From Syntrophus sp. (in: bacteria) (GTDB lineage: Bacteria; Desulfobacterota; Syntrophorhabdia; Syntrophorhabdales; Syntrophorhabdaceae), in NCBI GenBank assembly GCA_013824645.1, contig PNOF01000002.1:1-64000 (forward strand): DNA of 64,000 nucleotides. The letters are read 5' to 3'. The notes under the pieces are model-generated. The model saw nothing but the letters and a program-made list of their open reading frames with translations, was not told where the DNA came from and did no database searches. Shown piece by piece: positions 53,313 to 62,722 of the stretch. Within the stretch, counting starts at the first letter, position 1. Each line of letters opens with the position of its first letter. Made by a program: the position numbers and the translations under genes.

Positions 53313-53864
53313 ATGAAGATTGATAAAACAAGCATAGGTGAACGCATAAAAATGCTCAGGCAGGCAAAGAATCTTACCCAGGAAGAACTGGCTACGAGGG
53401 CCGGGTTGACCAAGGGATTTATATCTCAGATAGAGAGGAGTTATACCTCCCTGTCAGTGGAGAGCCTTATCGGTATCCTGGATGCCCTGGATGAAAAGCC
53501 GTCCACCTTTTTTGACGGCGCCTTCGATGAACAGATCGTATTCAAGCTGAAGGACAGGGTAGAATTAGAAATAGATGATGTGAAGGCATTTCAGATACTC
53601 GTTCCGGCCGCTCAAAACAGGCTTATGGACCCTGCGCTCCTTGAAATGGATGCAGGAGAAAAGACACCGGAAGAGGCGCCCCACGAAGGCGAAGAATTTG
53701 GTCTTGTTCTGTCGGGAAGTATTGAGCTTATGCTCGGCGGAAAGGTCTACAAGCTGAAGAAAGGTGAATGTTTTTATTTTAAGTCGACACGGAAGCATTT
53801 TATAGCAAACAGGCGAAAGAACAAGGCCTTTGTTCTATGGGCATCTTCGCCTCCTACTTTTTAG
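53313..53864 (+). CDS. XRE-family regulator with cupin domain
   Basis: About 183 aa from the ATG at 53313; a GTG fifteen bases earlier is in frame. Helix-turn-helix at about 9-62 (RIKMLRQAKNLTQEELATRAGLTKGFISQIE) and a cupin barrel at about 105-178 (EAPHEGEEFGLVLSGSIEL, LKKGECFYF). This PuuR-like architecture often controls polyamine or amino-acid genes in response to a small ligand bound by the cupin. It directly precedes two arginine decarboxylase genes and agmatinase, and diverges from a ThDP decarboxylase. Confidence 0.9.
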   Translation: MKIDKTSIGERIKMLRQAKNLTQEELATRAGLTKGFISQIERSYTSLSVESLIGILDALDEKPSTFFDGAFDEQIVFKLKDRVELEIDDVKAFQILVPAAQNRLMDPALLEMDAGEKTPEEAPHEGEEFGLVLSGSIELMLGGKVYKLKKGECFYFKSTRKHFIANRRKNKAFVLWASSPPTF

Positions 53865-53928
53865 CGCCTTCAGGGGCAAAAAATACTCAAGGAGTACCAT
53901 GGGATGAAAGCGTTAGAAAGGTGGTCAA

Positions 53929-54402
53929 ATGATTATTAAAACACCGACGAAGTTTTTTCTTGTAAAAGGATCGTCGGAAGGATTCTCATTGCTTAATGCT
54001 TTTGATGGGGCGCTTCTGGCTTCAGGCGTGGGAGATACCAACCTGGTAAGAATGAGCAGCATACTTCCTCCTGGTTGTGAAGAACTTAACCCGCCTCCGG
54101 TCCCGATGCCGCAGGGGGCACTCGTGCCCGTTGCCTACGCGTCTCTTTACAGCGATGTCCCCGGAGAGGTCATATCTTCCGCTGTGGCCATAGGCATACC
54201 AAAGGATGCAACCAGGGCCGGCTTGATCATGGAGTATTCGGCAAGAGCAGAAGAAGATGTCGTTGTTGAGCAGGTCAGGAAGATGGTGGAAAAGGGTATG
54301 GAGATGAGAAAACGCGAAATCAAAGAAATTATGGCAATTTCGGCCACATATAAAGTCGTCACTATCGGCGCCGCATTTGCCGGCGTCGTACTCTGGGATT
54401 AG
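53929..54402 (+). CDS. pdaD: Pyruvoyl-dependent arginine decarboxylase, first paralogue
   Basis: The 157-aa proenzyme self-cleaves between S43 and S44 in [11 protein letters not shown], leaving the pyruvoyl group on the alpha chain. Other landmarks: FLVKGSSEG opening, [18 protein letters not shown], and a glutamate in LIMEYSA fitting the catalytic acid. It turns arginine into agmatine. Length matches the archaeal-type enzyme. It sits 65 bases after the regulator with a ribosome binding site (AAGGTGG). Confidence 0.92.
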   Translation: MIIKTPTKFFLVKGSSEGFSLLNAFDGALLASGVGDTNLVRMSSILPPGCEELNPPPVPMPQGALVPVAYASLYSDVPGEVISSAVAIGIPKDATRAGLIMEYSARAEEDVVVEQVRKMVEKGMEMRKREIKEIMAISATYKVVTIGAAFAGVVLWD

Positions 54403-54422
54403 GTGGAGAGGAGGATATAAAA

Positions 54423-54968
54423 ATGACCCCAAAAAAGGTATTTTTTACGAAAGGGGTGGGCGTTCATAAAGATAAACTGTCATCCTTTGAGGTCGCCTTA
54501 AGAAATGCGGGCATAGAGAAGTGTAATCTTGTCTATGTATCAAGCATATTACCGCCAAAGTGCAAGATGCTTTCAAAACCTGATGGTCTGAAACTTCTCA
54601 ACGCCGGTCAGATTACCTATTGCGTGATGTCCCGCAATGAGACAAATGAACCGAACCGTCTTATCTCTGCGTCAGTTGGTTTTGCCATGCCGGCCGATTT
54701 TACCAACTATGGTTATATATCCGAACACCATGCTTTTGGTGAAAAAGCCGTTGTCTCCGGTGAATATGCAGAGGACCTCGCGGCTACAATGCTCGCAACG
54801 ACACTCGGCATTCCTTTTGACCCGAACCAGGCATGGGATGAGCGCAAGCAATTTTACCGGGCGAGCGGTCATATATTCAAAACAAAAAATATCTGCCAGT
54901 CCGCTGAGGGAAATAAGGACGGTCTCTGGACCACGGTATTGGCGTCAGCAGTGTTTATTATAGATTGA
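54423..54968 (+). CDS. pdaD: Pyruvoyl-dependent arginine decarboxylase, second paralogue
   Basis: The 181-aa paralogue of the preceding gene is clearly diverged. Cleavage motif [11 protein letters not shown] with S40-S41, [10 protein letters not shown]-like acid region ([12 protein letters not shown]), and a longer C-terminal part ([12 protein letters not shown]...) as in the Chlamydia/bacterial subfamily. Both copies keep the self-cleavage serines and the acid, so both could be active or form a mixed trimer. GGAGAGGAGG precedes the ATG; the agmatinase starts one base after its stop. Confidence 0.92.
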   Translation: MTPKKVFFTKGVGVHKDKLSSFEVALRNAGIEKCNLVYVSSILPPKCKMLSKPDGLKLLNAGQITYCVMSRNETNEPNRLISASVGFAMPADFTNYGYISEHHAFGEKAVVSGEYAEDLAATMLATTLGIPFDPNQAWDERKQFYRASGHIFKTKNICQSAEGNKDGLWTTVLASAVFIID

Positions 54969-54969
54969 A

Positions 54970-55854
54970 ATGTCAAAGTCGTCTCCTCCCGGTTTCTGCG
55001 GGTTGCCCAACAATAAAACTGATTATACTCAGGCCCTGACAGTCATACTGCCGGTTCCTTTTGACAAAACAAGCACATGGCTTAAAGGCGCAGATAAAGG
55101 CCCGGCAGCGATAATAGAGGCGTCCAGTTATCTCGAATTCTACGATATCGAAACCGATAGCGAGGTTTTTAAGAAGGGAATTTTTACTGCCAAACCCATA
55201 GATGCTGTATCCTCTCCTGCTTTGATAAAAAAAACCGATTCGGCAGTCTCGAAATATCTTCAAGACAATAAGCTTGTAGTAACCCTTGGGGGCGAACACT
55301 CTGTTTCAATTGGTGTTATTAAGTCCTATACGGAGCACTATGAGGATCTCAGTATATTGCATCTTGATGCCCATGCAGACTCTCGCGACTCCTATGAGGG
55401 GAGCCGTTATAATCATGCCTGCGTCATCGCACGTGCCCGGGAATGTACCGGGAACATTGTTTCCGTGGGAATACGCAGTATGGATGCCTCAGAGCGCTCC
55501 GTCGTTGACAGCAAAAGGATGTTTTTCGCGCATATGATACACGATTCTGATAAATGGATAAATAGGGCAGTCAACTTGCTTACCGATAATGTCTATATCA
55601 CCATTGATCTTGATGTCTTCGATCCCGGTATTATGCCGTCAACAGGGACTCCCGAGCCGGGTGGTTTAGGCTGGTATCAGGTTATGAAACTCCTCTCCTC
55701 TGTCTCGCAATCAAAACGAATCGTCGGGTTTGATGTTGTTGAGCTCTGTCCATCAAATGCTAAAGCCCCCGATTTTCTTGCCGCCAAATTAATCTACATG
55801 CTCTTAAGCTATATCGAGGTGAATAAACCACGATATACAAGGGCACCAACTTAG
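54970..55854 (+). CDS. speB: Agmatinase (ureohydrolase family)
   Basis: The 294-aa binuclear manganese hydrolase has GGEHSVSIG, LDAHADSRDSYEG and ITIDLDVFDP, which provide the His and Asp ligands. It converts agmatine to putrescine and urea, directly following the arginine decarboxylases, so the operon makes putrescine from arginine. Guanidinobutyrase is an alternative if the divergent ThDP enzyme is a ketoarginine decarboxylase. Confidence 0.9.
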   Translation: MSKSSPPGFCGLPNNKTDYTQALTVILPVPFDKTSTWLKGADKGPAAIIEASSYLEFYDIETDSEVFKKGIFTAKPIDAVSSPALIKKTDSAVSKYLQDNKLVVTLGGEHSVSIGVIKSYTEHYEDLSILHLDAHADSRDSYEGSRYNHACVIARARECTGNIVSVGIRSMDASERSVVDSKRMFFAHMIHDSDKWINRAVNLLTDNVYITIDLDVFDPGIMPSTGTPEPGGLGWYQVMKLLSSVSQSKRIVGFDVVELCPSNAKAPDFLAAKLIYMLLSYIEVNKPRYTRAPT

Positions 55855-56040
55855 AAAAACTGATGATGATGTGAATGAGAGTATGTCAATGAAGGCAAAT
55901 GGGTGAAAGGGTAAACGACGTTCTCATCGACCGGTTTTTTTGATTTTATCACGAGAATGAGTGCTGTACAACAAAATATTTTACGATGAAAAGCGCGAGG
56001 CCTGGGATAAACATCGAGTATGGGCTTAAACGCAAACAAT

Positions 56041-56093
56041 GTTAAGAACATTAAACATATTTCTTAAACCATATACGGACATTCTGGTATAAT
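56041..56093 (+). promoter_or_regulatory. Promoter with extended -10 and upstream inverted repeat
   Basis: TGG-TATAAT at 56085-56093 is an extended -10 box; the -35 is weak. Upstream, GTTAAGAA (56041-56048) and TTCTTAAAC (56061-56069) form an inverted repeat that may bind a redox or metal regulator for the SORL gene. Confidence 0.4.
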
Positions 56094-56123
56094 GTTAAGA
56101 TAATGCTTAGGAGGTGAATTACA

Positions 56124-56516
56124 ATGAAGAGATTAATTTTAATTTGGGGCTGTCTTGCTGTTTTGATTTGCCTTACTTCCGGACCGGCTTTTGCAAATAA
56201 ATCAGCAGTGTCTATCGAGATGCCCGGCAGCGTTGAGAAGGATTCCGAAGTGGTTATCAGACTGAAGGTTATTCATAGCGGCAACTCATATTTTCACTAT
56301 ACAAAATGGCTTAAGGTTCAGGTCGATGGGAAGCCTGTTGCACAGTGGGAGTACGTGAACAGCAACCGACCCGAGGAAGCCACATTCACGAAGGAGGTCA
56401 AGATTAAAGTATCTGGAAACACAGAAATCATCGCTGAAGCAAGCTGTAATATCCATGGAAGTTCAGGGCCGGCAAAGGCTACGATCCTGGTGCCCGGTGC
56501 GGGGGCTAATCCATGA
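56124..56516 (+). CDS. Exported superoxide-reductase-like (SORL/desulfoferrodoxin C-domain) protein
   Basis: The 130-aa protein has a signal peptide (about residues 1-24, cleaving after AFA). The mature part is one immunoglobulin-like SORL domain. The iron ligands of superoxide reductase are recognisable: histidines in IHSGNSYFHYTKW and the Cys/His pair in ASCNIHGS. Classical enzymes are cytoplasmic; an exported form would protect the periplasm against superoxide, or may carry another redox role. AGGAGGTG precedes the ATG. The stop overlaps a small membrane protein gene. Confidence 0.82.
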   Translation: MKRLILIWGCLAVLICLTSGPAFANKSAVSIEMPGSVEKDSEVVIRLKVIHSGNSYFHYTKWLKVQVDGKPVAQWEYVNSNRPEEATFTKEVKIKVSGNTEIIAEASCNIHGSSGPAKATILVPGAGANP

Positions 56517-56692
56517 TGGCTGCCGGTGTATCGATTATTTTGACGCTTGGTGTTCTCAATCTCTTACTGATTTTGTTTCAGATTGGCACAGGATTACGAT
56601 GGATTAAAGCTCCCTTTGTATGGCACAAAAGGAGCGCAATGGTGCTTGCGGCGAGTGCAGTAGTACACGCGGTCCTTGCTTTCTTAACATAG
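56513..56692 (+). CDS. 59-aa membrane protein coupled to the SORL gene
   Basis: Starts at ATG overlapping the SORL stop by four bases (ATGA) and encodes 59 residues with two transmembrane helices (about 4-25 and 40-58) joined by a short basic loop. A histidine lies in the loop (VWHKRS) and another in the second helix (VVHAVL), spaced like haem-ligand histidines of small b-type cytochrome helices. It could pass electrons to, or anchor, the exported SORL protein. The function is inference. Confidence 0.65.
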   Translation: MMAAGVSIILTLGVLNLLLILFQIGTGLRWIKAPFVWHKRSAMVLAASAVVHAVLAFLT

Positions 56693-56817
56693 TAGTGAAT
56701 AGAATTTTGAGGACATTTTTCCCCATTGTGTTTAATTATCAATCGAAACAGAGCTTGATATGAATACACGAGGCCCTGTGTGTGCAATAACAGGCAAAGC
56801 CTCGTTACTCAGGACTA

Positions 56818-57566
56818 TTATCCCCTGAAATCCTTTGGTATCGGAGCAAAGCCTTCACTATCAGGCCAGAGTCTGTTCTTGTGTTTGCAGCCGATGATCC
56901 CCCGTTTGCAGAGTTCTGCCCGCCATTCATATTTTATAACTATCTTTTCAGCAATAGCATCTTCGGGTGCGAAGTGTATTGTTCGTGCCGGTGAATAGGT
57001 CGTTTCGCCGAATCCGGTACCAGCCTGCTTGTTCTTCTGCTCATGCTCGTTTTTTCCTTTAATCCTGTCAGAGGAATTAACCTCCAGAGCAGCTTGCGGC
57101 GATGCACCAGGCGGGGTTTCTTTCATCTGGAGAGAATTTTCCAGCAAGGGGAGTTTTTCTCTGTATACGGCAAGTGCTATGGTTCCCATTGCGGATGCGT
57201 CGGAGAAAACCTTCTCTGCATAGGAGTCGGACTGTTCTGTGAAGTAGAACCCATTCTCTCATTGTGCTTTAGGCTGGATTTGTTGCCGCTAATGATGTTT
57301 CTGCCGTCCACAGCAATGATAACACCGATACGCCTGTCTGATTTGTTTTTCACTTCAATGGAGTATTTCTCACCTTTCACTGCTTCCATATAGAAGTACA
57401 TGCCTTCTCGGGCCGTATTCGGGTACGTCCTGTATTTTGCGAACTCACTCCCCTTATCTGAAATGACCCGCACATCCGTTACACCCATCTTCGCTGCATG
57501 GGCACATGCTGCTACCGGAAATACTAATGCCAGAAACAAGACCGCTAAAAAAGATTTTTTTACCAT
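56818..57566 (-). pseudogene. Exported hypothetical protein with internal deletion and frameshift
   Basis: The 5' part (57566 to about 57250) encodes a signal peptide (VKKSFLAVLFLALVFPVAACAH without the first Met) and a beta-rich domain ending SSLKHNERM. The 3' part in another frame continues FYFTEQSDSYAEKVFSDASAMG and then a low-complexity linker to the stop at 56818. The two parts look like one protein from which some twenty-odd codons are missing at about 57250. Family not recognised. The product of the first frame would end in a short unrelated tail. Confidence 0.6.
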
Positions 57567-57619
57567 AATTTTTCCTCCTTATTTTAGTTTCTGCATTATT
57601 TGACAATGAAAGTTGTAAA

Positions 57620-57643
57620 ATAGTTCCCGATATTGAGAACTAT
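57620..57643. repeat. Inverted repeat
   Basis: ATAGTTC and GAACTAT, perfect seven-base arms around ten bases, in the spacer between the broken exported protein gene and aspS. A possible terminator or operator; no T-run. Confidence 0.35.
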
Positions 57644-57806
57644 GGGTTAAAATCTGGTCCCTCATTTGTGGTGCTGTCAGACTGGGATACATTGTTTTTA
57701 ACGTGATAACAAAAACGATAAAGTGAAACCTGAAAGGAAGGGGCTGAGTCATTATTTGCCCGGAGTCAATGAAACAAATCAAGAAAGGCAGATTGGTTGG
57801 TAGAAC

Positions 57807-57835
57807 TTGACTTAGTGCCTGCAAACATATATAAT
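57807..57835 (+). promoter_or_regulatory. Strong sigma-70 promoter of aspS and the citrate-synthase operon
   Basis: TTGACT at 57807-57812, exactly 17 bases, then TATAAT at 57830-57835, 26 bases before the aspS start codon. The best promoter match in the window. Confidence 0.8.
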
Positions 57836-57861
57836 AAAAGACTTTTTAAAGGAGTCAGCCG

Positions 57862-59619
57862 GTGAGAGATAAATATTGTGGGTTTGTGACAAAAGATGAT
57901 ATTGGAAAGGTATTGACGCTTGCAGGATGGGTCTTTAGGAGGAGAGACCATGGTGGTCTCATTTTCGCCGACCTCCGTGACGTGACGGGTATCGTGCAGG
58001 TCGTTTTTTCCCCGGAGATATCAAAGGAAGCCCATGACAGGGCAGGGGATATAAAGCAGGAATATGTGCTCAGGATTGTCGGAAAGGTTGAGAAGAGACC
58101 TCCCGAAACAGAGAACACCAACTTGCCTACCGGTGCCATTGAGGTTTATGCACAGTCCTTTGAGGTGCTCAATACATGCAAACCCTTGCCGTTTCAGCTT
58201 GATGATGAAGATATTAATGAATCAATCAGGCTTAAATACCGTTATCTCGACATGAGGCGGCCTGAGGTTAAGCAGATTTTTATCGAGAGAAGCAAGGCTT
58301 ATAAAGTAACCAGAGATTATCTTACTTCACATAGCTTTTACGAATTTGAGACACCTTTTTTGACAAAAAACACCCCCGAAGGAGCACGGGATTTTATTGT
58401 CCCCAGCAGATTGAACACAGGTAACTTCTATGCACTCCCCCAATCACCGCAGCTCTACAAGCAGATATTGATGATGGGAGGTTTTGAACGGTATTTCCAG
58501 ATTGCCCGTTGTTTCAGGGATGAAGACTTACGGGCTGACCGTCAGCCCGAGTTTACTCAGATTGATATTGAAATGAGTTTTGTGGGACGCGAAGATGTCA
58601 TGGGGCTCAGTGAAGGCCTGATTATTGCGCTTTATGAGGCATTGAAGGGGAAAAAGCCACCGGAACTGCCATTTCCGAGGATGAGTTTTGCTGATGCCAT
58701 GGAACGTTACGGCACTGACAAACCTGATCTGCGCTTTGAACTTCCCCTCTTTGAAATGACAGACCTTTTTAAAGGGACTGAATTCGGTGTCTTCAAGAAA
58801 ACTATTGAAGACGGCGGTGTTATCAAATCAATGATCCTTAAGGGCAAAACCCTCTCACGGAAAGATCTTGATACTGCAGTCGATACAGCGAAGGAGATGG
58901 GAGCCGGCGGTCTTATCTGGATGCGAAAAGATGCTGAAGGGTTCCAGTCGCCTATTGCAAAGTTTCTCAAAGATGATGAAAAATCAGGGATGGAGAAGAT
59001 GCTTGCGACCCAAACCGGCGATGTTATCTTCATCATGGCTGACAAACGTAGCAAGGTAAATGAAATTATGGGGAGATTGAGGCTATACATCGGTGAGAAA
59101 TATGACCTTATCAATAAAAATAGTGATAAATTTCTCTGGGTTATCGATTTCCCCCTTCTCGAGTATAGTGAGGAAGACAAGAGGTATGTTGCCCGCCACC
59201 ACCCCTTTACCTCGCCGAAAGACAGCATAAAAGATTTCAAAGGTGATTACGAGTCGGTCCTTGCCAATGCCTATGACCTTGTGTTCAATGGTGTGGAAAT
59301 TGGCGGAGGCAGTATCAGAAACCACAGGATGGATGAACAGATGGAGATGTTCAGACTGCTGAACATGAAAGAAGAGGATGCCTTTGAAAAATTCGGCTTT
59401 CTCCTTGAGGCGCTGGAGATGGGGGCGCCGCCGCATGGCGGTCTCGCCTTTGGTTTTGACCGCATTCTCATGATGTTCCTTGGCCTTGACAGCATACGGG
59501 AGGTTATTCCATTTCCAAAAACTCAGAAGGGCACCTGTCCTTTGACGGGTGCTCCATCGAAGATTGGTCAAAAACAGTTAAATGAACTGAAAATAAAGTC
59601 CACTGGTGAGAACCGATAG
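57862..59619 (+). CDS. aspS: Aspartyl-tRNA synthetase
   Basis: The 585-aa protein starts at GTG with AAAGGAG upstream. N-terminal OB anticodon-binding domain, class II motif 2 RCFRDEDLRADRQPEFTQID, a bacterial GAD insertion (about 290-400) and motif 3 GLAFGFDRILMMF. Whether it is discriminating or also charges tRNA-Asn is not resolved here. The Re-citrate synthase start lies within or just after its stop. Confidence 0.96.
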   Translation: MRDKYCGFVTKDDIGKVLTLAGWVFRRRDHGGLIFADLRDVTGIVQVVFSPEISKEAHDRAGDIKQEYVLRIVGKVEKRPPETENTNLPTGAIEVYAQSFEVLNTCKPLPFQLDDEDINESIRLKYRYLDMRRPEVKQIFIERSKAYKVTRDYLTSHSFYEFETPFLTKNTPEGARDFIVPSRLNTGNFYALPQSPQLYKQILMMGGFERYFQIARCFRDEDLRADRQPEFTQIDIEMSFVGREDVMGLSEGLIIALYEALKGKKPPELPFPRMSFADAMERYGTDKPDLRFELPLFEMTDLFKGTEFGVFKKTIEDGGVIKSMILKGKTLSRKDLDTAVDTAKEMGAGGLIWMRKDAEGFQSPIAKFLKDDEKSGMEKMLATQTGDVIFIMADKRSKVNEIMGRLRLYIGEKYDLINKNSDKFLWVIDFPLLEYSEEDKRYVARHHPFTSPKDSIKDFKGDYESVLANAYDLVFNGVEIGGGSIRNHRMDEQMEMFRLLNMKEEDAFEKFGFLLEALEMGAPPHGGLAFGFDRILMMFLGLDSIREVIPFPKTQKGTCPLTGAPSKIGQKQLNELKIKSTGENR

Positions 59620-59638
59620 CTTTTACCTGGAGGTCACT

Positions 59639-61459
59639 TTGAAAAAGAAAAAGAAGGGCAAAGGTTTTATCTTTAAGAATGCTACAGAGAATGTAAAATA
59701 TCCACTCATCGATGTTGATAATCCGGAGTTTTACCGTGATGTTTTCCCTTATAATGAAGTCTGCAAGGTAAAGTTTGATCATAAAATAGAGCTTATTGAT
59801 CCTCCTGATGAAATCTATATTACCGATACGACGTTCAGGGATGGACAGCAGTCACGGCCGCCTTTTTCAGTAGCACAGATTGAAGCTCTTTTTGATCTTA
59901 TGCACCGGCTCGGCGGGCCAAATGGAGTAATCAAACAATCGGAGTTCTTCCTTTACACTGACAAAGATAGGGAAGCTGTTGAAAAGTGTCGTGAAAAGGG
60001 ATACCGTTATCCAGAAATAACGGGTTGGATCAGAGCGAATAAGAACGATTTACAGCTCGTAAAAGATATGGGCTTAAAAGAAACAGGCATCCTTACGAGC
60101 GCTTCCGATTATCACATTTTCATGAAACTGAACAAATCAAGATCGCAGGCATTTAAAGATTATCTGAAAATTGTTGAGAGCACACTGGAACACGGAATAA
60201 TACCGAGGTGCCATTTTGAAGACATTACAAGGGCAGATATCTATGGGTTCTGTGTGCCCTTTGCCCAGGCGCTCATGAGCCTCTCTGAAGAAGCCAAAAT
60301 CCCGGTGAAGATACGGCTCTGTGATACGCTTGGTCTCGGTATTACCTACCCGGGAGCGGCAATACCAAGGTCTATCGGAAAGATTATCCGCGCTATGGTT
60401 GATGACGCAGGCGTTCCCTCGGAATACCTCGAATGGCATGGACACAATGATTTTCATAAAGTCATTATTAATAGTGTCAGTGCCTGGCTCTATGGATGCA
60501 CTTTTGTGAACGGTACGCTTCTTGGCATTGGAGAGCGAACGGGTAATGCGGCCATCGAAGCCCTTATTATGGAATATGTTTCCCTTATTGGTGATGATAA
60601 TGGAGTAGATACAACAGTTATTACTGAGGTTAGAAATTATTTTGAAAAAGAGCTTGGTTATCATGTTCCGAAAAACCAACCCTTTATCGGACTTGATTTT
60701 AATGCCACATCAGCCGGTGTCCATATTGATGGTATTATCAAGAATGAGGAAATCTATTCTCCCTTTGATACCAATAAGATTCTCAAAAGACCAATAGCAA
60801 TCAATATTACCGATAAATCAGGACTTGCCGGTATTGCTCATTGGATCAATTCACATTTTGCACTTGTAGATAAAGATCGGATTGAAAAGACCCACCCCGG
60901 TATTGCCAGGATTAATAAGTGGATTGCCAGACAGTATGATGAAGGCAGGGTGACCTGTATATCGGAAGAGGAAATTGAACATCAAGCCAGACTCCATATA
61001 TCAGAGATTTTTGTGTCGGAATTTGCGCTCATTAAAAAGAGGGCTTATGATATGGCTGCTCACCTCATCGAACGTTATATTGAAGATCCTGCTATCAAGA
61101 CGATGGATCCGGAAAAACAGGAAAAAATACTTAAGAATATTGTGGAAGATTTCCCCTTTATCCAGTTTGGCTATATAGTCAATGGTGAAGGCATCAAAAC
61201 TACCAAAAATGTTACACAGGCAGTGGACAGGGCAAAATATCATAAGATCGGGATGCACGAGGATTTTTCAGACAGGGATTGGTTCCTTAATCCTATGAAG
61301 AACGGGAAAATCAGTGTTACCGATATATATTCATCAAGGATTACCGGCGCTCTTTGTGTGACGGTTTCCGGTCCTATTAGAGACGATCTTGGAGAAATTA
61401 TGGGTGTGCTCGGTTTTGACATACGTTTTGAAGACCTTACAAAGGCTGAGGTAGAGTAA
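59639..61459 (+). CDS. Re-citrate synthase-like DRE-TIM enzyme with C-terminal Cache-like domain
   Basis: About 606 aa from the TTG behind GGAGG (59629-59633); an upstream GTG at 59606 lies inside aspS. The catalytic TIM barrel belongs to the homocitrate/isopropylmalate synthase family: DTTFRDGQQS (63-72), metal histidines in WHGHNDFH (about 265-272) and GERTGNA. Next to aconitase and isocitrate dehydrogenase genes it is best read as Re-type citrate synthase, which condenses oxaloacetate and acetyl-CoA in anaerobes such as Syntrophus and clostridia. Residues about 505-606 form a separate domain whose DRDWF...TDIYSSRITG and GEIMGVLGFDI blocks match Cache/PDC sensors. Confidence 0.82.
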   Translation: MKKKKKGKGFIFKNATENVKYPLIDVDNPEFYRDVFPYNEVCKVKFDHKIELIDPPDEIYITDTTFRDGQQSRPPFSVAQIEALFDLMHRLGGPNGVIKQSEFFLYTDKDREAVEKCREKGYRYPEITGWIRANKNDLQLVKDMGLKETGILTSASDYHIFMKLNKSRSQAFKDYLKIVESTLEHGIIPRCHFEDITRADIYGFCVPFAQALMSLSEEAKIPVKIRLCDTLGLGITYPGAAIPRSIGKIIRAMVDDAGVPSEYLEWHGHNDFHKVIINSVSAWLYGCTFVNGTLLGIGERTGNAAIEALIMEYVSLIGDDNGVDTTVITEVRNYFEKELGYHVPKNQPFIGLDFNATSAGVHIDGIIKNEEIYSPFDTNKILKRPIAINITDKSGLAGIAHWINSHFALVDKDRIEKTHPGIARINKWIARQYDEGRVTCISEEEIEHQARLHISEIFVSEFALIKKRAYDMAAHLIERYIEDPAIKTMDPEKQEKILKNIVEDFPFIQFGYIVNGEGIKTTKNVTQAVDRAKYHKIGMHEDFSDRDWFLNPMKNGKISVTDIYSSRITGALCVTVSGPIRDDLGEIMGVLGFDIRFEDLTKAEVE

Positions 61460-61462
61460 TAG

Positions 61463-62722
61463 ATGGGCAAGACATTAGCCGAAAAGATATTGAGCATGAA
61501 TACACAATTGGATATACGGCAAGGGGAGTATGCTGTTGTGAACATAGACAGAATACTTTTACAGGATGGTACGGCCCCTCTTGCAATTAAGAGATTTAAA
61601 GAGATGGAATTTAAAAAGCTTTTTGACGGTTCACGGGTTACTTTTTATATCGATCATGCGTCGCCAAGTCCCAGACAGGAGCTTTCCAATGACCATCTTG
61701 CCATCAAAGACTTTGCCAGACTATATGGCGCCAACGTAAGCGGTGTAGGGGACGGTATCTGTCACCAGATCATGTCTGAGCAGAGCCTGCTGCCGGGGGA
61801 AGTGCTCCTCGGGGCCGATTCGCATACCTGTACCGGGGGCGCGCTTTGCGCATTTTCAACGGGAATGGGGTCAACCGATATCGCAACTGCAATGGGGTTG
61901 GGAAAAACCTGGATGAGGGTCCCGGAAAGTTTCAAGTTTATTTTAAAGGGTAAGTTTCTTCCCGGTGTTTATCCAAAAGACCTGATTCTGAAAATCATCA
62001 ATATCGTTGGCGCAGATGGGGCAACGTACAAATCGATGGAGTTTGTTGGGGAAACAGTGGAAAACATGGCTGTCGAAGATAGGATGACTATCTCTAATAT
62101 GGCTGTTGAAGCTGGGGCAAAGTGTGGCCTTTTCCCTTCCGATGCCGTGACCAAGGAGTATCTTAAAGATCATGGCAGAAAAAGTGCCTATGGTGAAATT
62201 CAGCCTGATGATAATGCGCTCTATGAGAAAACCTTTGAGATTAATGTCGATGAGTTGACCCCCATGGTGAGTATGCCTCATACGGTGGATAATGTGCATA
62301 GTGTGACTAACGATGAGGTAAAAAACACTTCCATCCAGCAGGCCTTTATCGGGTCATGCACAAATGGAAGGATAGAGGATTTGAGAATTGCATCCCGAAT
62401 ACTGAAAGGGAAAAAGAAACACCCGGACGTGAGGCTCATTGTTTCGCCGGCTTCACGGGCAGTATATGGCCGGGCAATGGAAGAGGGAATTCTTACGGCG
62501 CTCTTTGAAGCTGGCGCCGTTATCATACCACCGGGATGCGGCCCTTGTATTGGCATTCATCTCGGGGTGCTGGGTGACGGCGAAACCTGTGTGGCTACAT
62601 CAAACAGAAATTTTCTTGGAAGGATGGGGAATCCCAACTCGCAGATCATTCTTGCTTCACCGGCAACGGCGGCGGCAAGCGCTCTTACGGGAAAATTGAC
62701 AGACCCGAGGGAGGTGTTTTAA
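61463..62722 (+). CDS. Aconitase/homoaconitase family, large subunit
   Basis: The 419-aa [4Fe-4S] hydro-lyase has [20 protein letters not shown], the first cluster cysteine in GSCTNGR (about 298), and the other two in PPGCGPCIG (about 357-360). The short two-subunit form is usually LeuC/HacA-like. The flanking citrate synthase and isocitrate dehydrogenase argue that its substrate is citrate rather than isopropylmalate. ATG three bases after the synthase stop. Confidence 0.88.
   Translation: MGKTLAEKILSMNTQLDIRQGEYAVVNIDRILLQDGTAPLAIKRFKEMEFKKLFDGSRVTFYIDHASPSPRQELSNDHLAIKDFARLYGANVSGVGDGICHQIMSEQSLLPGEVLLGADSHTCTGGALCAFSTGMGSTDIATAMGLGKTWMRVPESFKFILKGKFLPGVYPKDLILKIINIVGADGATYKSMEFVGETVENMAVEDRMTISNMAVEAGAKCGLFPSDAVTKEYLKDHGRKSAYGEIQPDDNALYEKTFEINVDELTPMVSMPHTVDNVHSVTNDEVKNTSIQQAFIGSCTNGRIEDLRIASRILKGKKKHPDVRLIVSPASRAVYGRAMEEGILTALFEAGAVIIPPGCGPCIGIHLGVLGDGETCVATSNRNFLGRMGNPNSQIILASPATAAASALTGKLTDPREVF

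Noticed and set aside
59639-61459. 'Histone-lysine N-methyltransferase' as a name for this protein
   Set aside because: A label I recall being attached to relatives of this family; no SET domain or methyltransferase motif is present, while the DRE-TIM motif and metal histidines are clear.
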